Below, one piece after another: positions 62,238 through 64,000 of a stretch of 64,000 nt of DNA. The notes below the pieces were generated by a model that saw only the letters and a program-made list of their open reading frames with translations, had not been told where the DNA came from and made no database searches. The position numbers were made by a program, and so were the translations under genes. Positions within the stretch are counted from its first letter, which is position 1. Every line of letters begins with the position of its first letter. The stretch lies in assembly GCA_963576475.1 (NCBI GenBank), contig OY754970.1, positions 28,719,091-28,783,090 of the forward strand. Reading direction: 5' to 3'. This DNA comes from Molanna angustata. Taxonomy: Eukaryota; Arthropoda; Insecta; Trichoptera; Molannidae.

Positions 62238-63969
62238 TCCCTGATCTAATTATTAGCCCACCCTGGTATATTTGGTACATTATGACTTTTTCCTCTTGTT
62301 ATTAATACATATCTTAATTTATGCAAAAACAAAATATTGAATATTGTTTTGGATATATTTTATGGTTCATTTTAATTGTTGGCAACACTAATTTATTATT
62401 AGGTTGGCAACATTTACACATGAAATATGACATTAGTGTTTTCTATAGGATTTGTGTTTTGTTGTCTGGGCAGTTCGGTTGTGTCTTCGTTTAAGTTTAG
62501 TGGTTAATTTGGTGTTTTTTTCTACAAAAAACTGTGTTTTCTTTTTTCTACGCATTTTACAATAAGTTTTGGACTATTAATTCATTTATTTTTTATTTTG
62601 TTCTATAGAAATTTAGTTTGAATTCCGTCCTAATTATTTACACGTGGTTTTAACCTTAAATTTCATTATGGGCAAGGCCAAAGATATTAGTGTTGAAAAA
62701 AAAGCAGTAGTGGAACACCTTTTGACCAAAGAAAATGTTACTATAAGTGAAATAGCAAAAAAATGTAACATATCAAGGCGTACAGTAAGACGAATTAAAG
62801 AAAAATTGACAAATGGGCTATCATTGGATGCTCAGAGGCATGGTAAATGTGGACGTAAAAGGATAATGACACCTAGGAATGAAAGGAAATTGGTGAAAAT
62901 CGTTAAAGAAAACAGATTTGCTACCAATACTACATTGACTGATAAATTAAATGAGGCGGGAGTAAAAGTAGCCACTATTACTGTCCGTCGAAGTCTCCAT
63001 AGACTAGGAATGAAAAGTCGAAGGCCAGTACGAAAACCCAAATTGACGGATAATATGAAGAAAAAAAGGTTGGAGTGGGCTAAACTGTATTCCGATTTCT
63101 CAGTTGAAGATTGGAAAAGAGTAAGATTAAAAAATATATTTGATTATGCTTTATTATTTTTTTAGAAATATTCATTAAATTCTGTCTAAAATTCTGGTTA
63201 TTTGTAGGTATGCTTTAGTGACGAGTCAACGATCGAAATACTGACACAAAAGGCACAGTATGTTAAAAGAACTTCATCTGAGAAGTACAACCAGGACTGT
63301 GTAATTAAAACTATCAAACATCCTCCAAAATTAATGTTCTGGTCAGTTATTAGTGGTAAAGGTCTTGGCCGGCTGTACATTGTTGAGGGCATAATGAAAC
63401 AGGACCAGTACCAAAAAGTCATTGAAACTCGACTGATGCCTCAAATAAAGGAATGGTTTCCACATTCGGGCGATAAAATTATATTTATGCAAGATGGAGC
63501 TCCATGCCATACAGCGAAATCTGTAAAAAAACTACTTGAAACCAAAAAAATCCCACTTCTAAACTGGCCGGGGAACTCCCCTGACCTCAACCCCATTGAA
63601 AATGTGTGGGAACTATTGAAGAGGGAAATATCTAAAGAAAATGTTACGAATAAGACCCAATTAATCGAGAAAGTGATATGGCATTGGAACCATAATGATC
63701 ATTTGAAAGAAATGGCTCTTAAATGTATCGAAAGCATGCCAAGCCGTTTGCAAGCTGTGATAAAAAATAAGGGAGGATCCACAAAATATTAAAATAAAGT
63801 ACTAAAGAACTATTATTTTTTTTAATTGTTATTGTTTTATGTTTAAAAATATGTATATTCACCCAAAGTTTTAAATACACAAATATATTTTTATAAAAAT
63901 GTGAGTTTTTAAATCCAAAAGTCATAATTTACCAAATTTCCTAGGGTGGGCTAATAATTAGATCAGGGA

Positions 63970-63972
<3 letters not shown>
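62235..63972 (+). mobile_element. Complete Tc1/mariner transposon, DD34E
   Basis: 1738 bp. Terminal inverted repeats at 62235-62290 and 63917-63972: the first 30 bases are identical and the full 56 bp have about four mismatches. They begin CAGTCCCTGATCTAATTATT and are flanked by TA on both sides, as expected for a Tc1 target duplication, although in a TA array this cannot be proved. It encloses a transposase gene with one intron. No inactivating change is visible. Confidence 0.93.
62668..63792 (+). CDS. Tc1-like transposase, two exons
   Basis: Exons 62668-63120 and 63208-63792 give 345 residues, the usual Tc1 length. The N-terminal half is a paired-type DNA-binding region with two helix-turn-helix units (ISEIAKKCNISRRTVRRI; TITVRRSLHRLG) joined by a basic GRKR linker. 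The catalytic triad is visible: Asp in FSDEST, Asp in IFMQDGAPCH and Glu in SPDLNPIENVW, with 34 residues between the last two (DD34E). The 87-bp intron has donor GTAAGA and acceptor TTTGTAG, and joins DWKR to VCFSDEST in frame. It contains an in-frame stop (63163-63165), so unspliced RNA would encode only 165 residues carrying the DNA-binding part. Start is the Met before GKAKDIS; an upstream Met (62644) is also in frame. Confidence 0.93.

Positions 63973-64000
<28 letters not shown>
63973..64000. repeat. (TA)n microsatellite, right of Tc1 element
   Basis: Continues to the window edge. Confidence 0.9.

Overview
The window is AT-rich animal nuclear DNA. Genes are spliced with GT-AG introns, and the sequence is crowded with non-LTR retrotransposon fragments, tRNA-derived SINEs, foldback/MITE elements and very long (TA)n arrays. 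Repeat content and gene structures suggest an arthropod, most likely an insect. I cannot fix the order or species from sequence alone.

Four host genes are supported. (1) CFAP251/WDR66, a WD-repeat protein of the sperm/ciliary axoneme, occupies 1962-24961 on the + strand as 15 exons, with its 5' end outside the window. (2) A BCL7-family SWI/SNF subunit lies on the - strand at 27697-29808 (3 exons, 133 aa). (3) AFG2B/SPATA5L1, a double AAA ATPase, lies on the - strand at 38962-46038 (8 exons, 757 aa). (4) A ZDHHC1/11-like palmitoyltransferase is one coding exon at 49635-51653 on the + strand. These are unrelated housekeeping or ciliary genes and do not form a pathway.

Repeats by region. 1-1560: two decayed LINE reverse transcriptases, one carrying a 390-bp (TA)n. 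5-9 kb: LINE, SINE and MITE insertions in CFAP251 introns. 8.8-18.8 kb (CFAP251 intron 10): an intact antisense BEL/Pao retrotransposon with LTRs identical by eye, then (TA)n, a 152-bp perfect inverted repeat, about 4.8 tandem copies of a 231-bp reading-frame-preserving unit, and more (TA)n. 30.8-36.4 kb: a GC-rich tandem array with a period of about 797 bp, invaded by a LINE and a hAT-like element. 37-38.5 kb: foldback copies. 46.4-47.5 kb: a 5'-truncated LINE. 51.7-62 kb: gene-poor AT-rich DNA with scattered SINEs and MITEs. 62235-63972: a complete Tc1-like transposon with an intron, inserted into a (TA)n array.

The most unusual items are the 231-bp palindrome-headed tandem repeat, which carries a hammerhead-like core and a possibly Penelope-like reading frame; the Tc1 element whose intron holds an in-frame stop; a GC-AG intron in CFAP251; and a fourfold tandem duplication of a CFAP251 exon end with its 5' splice site.
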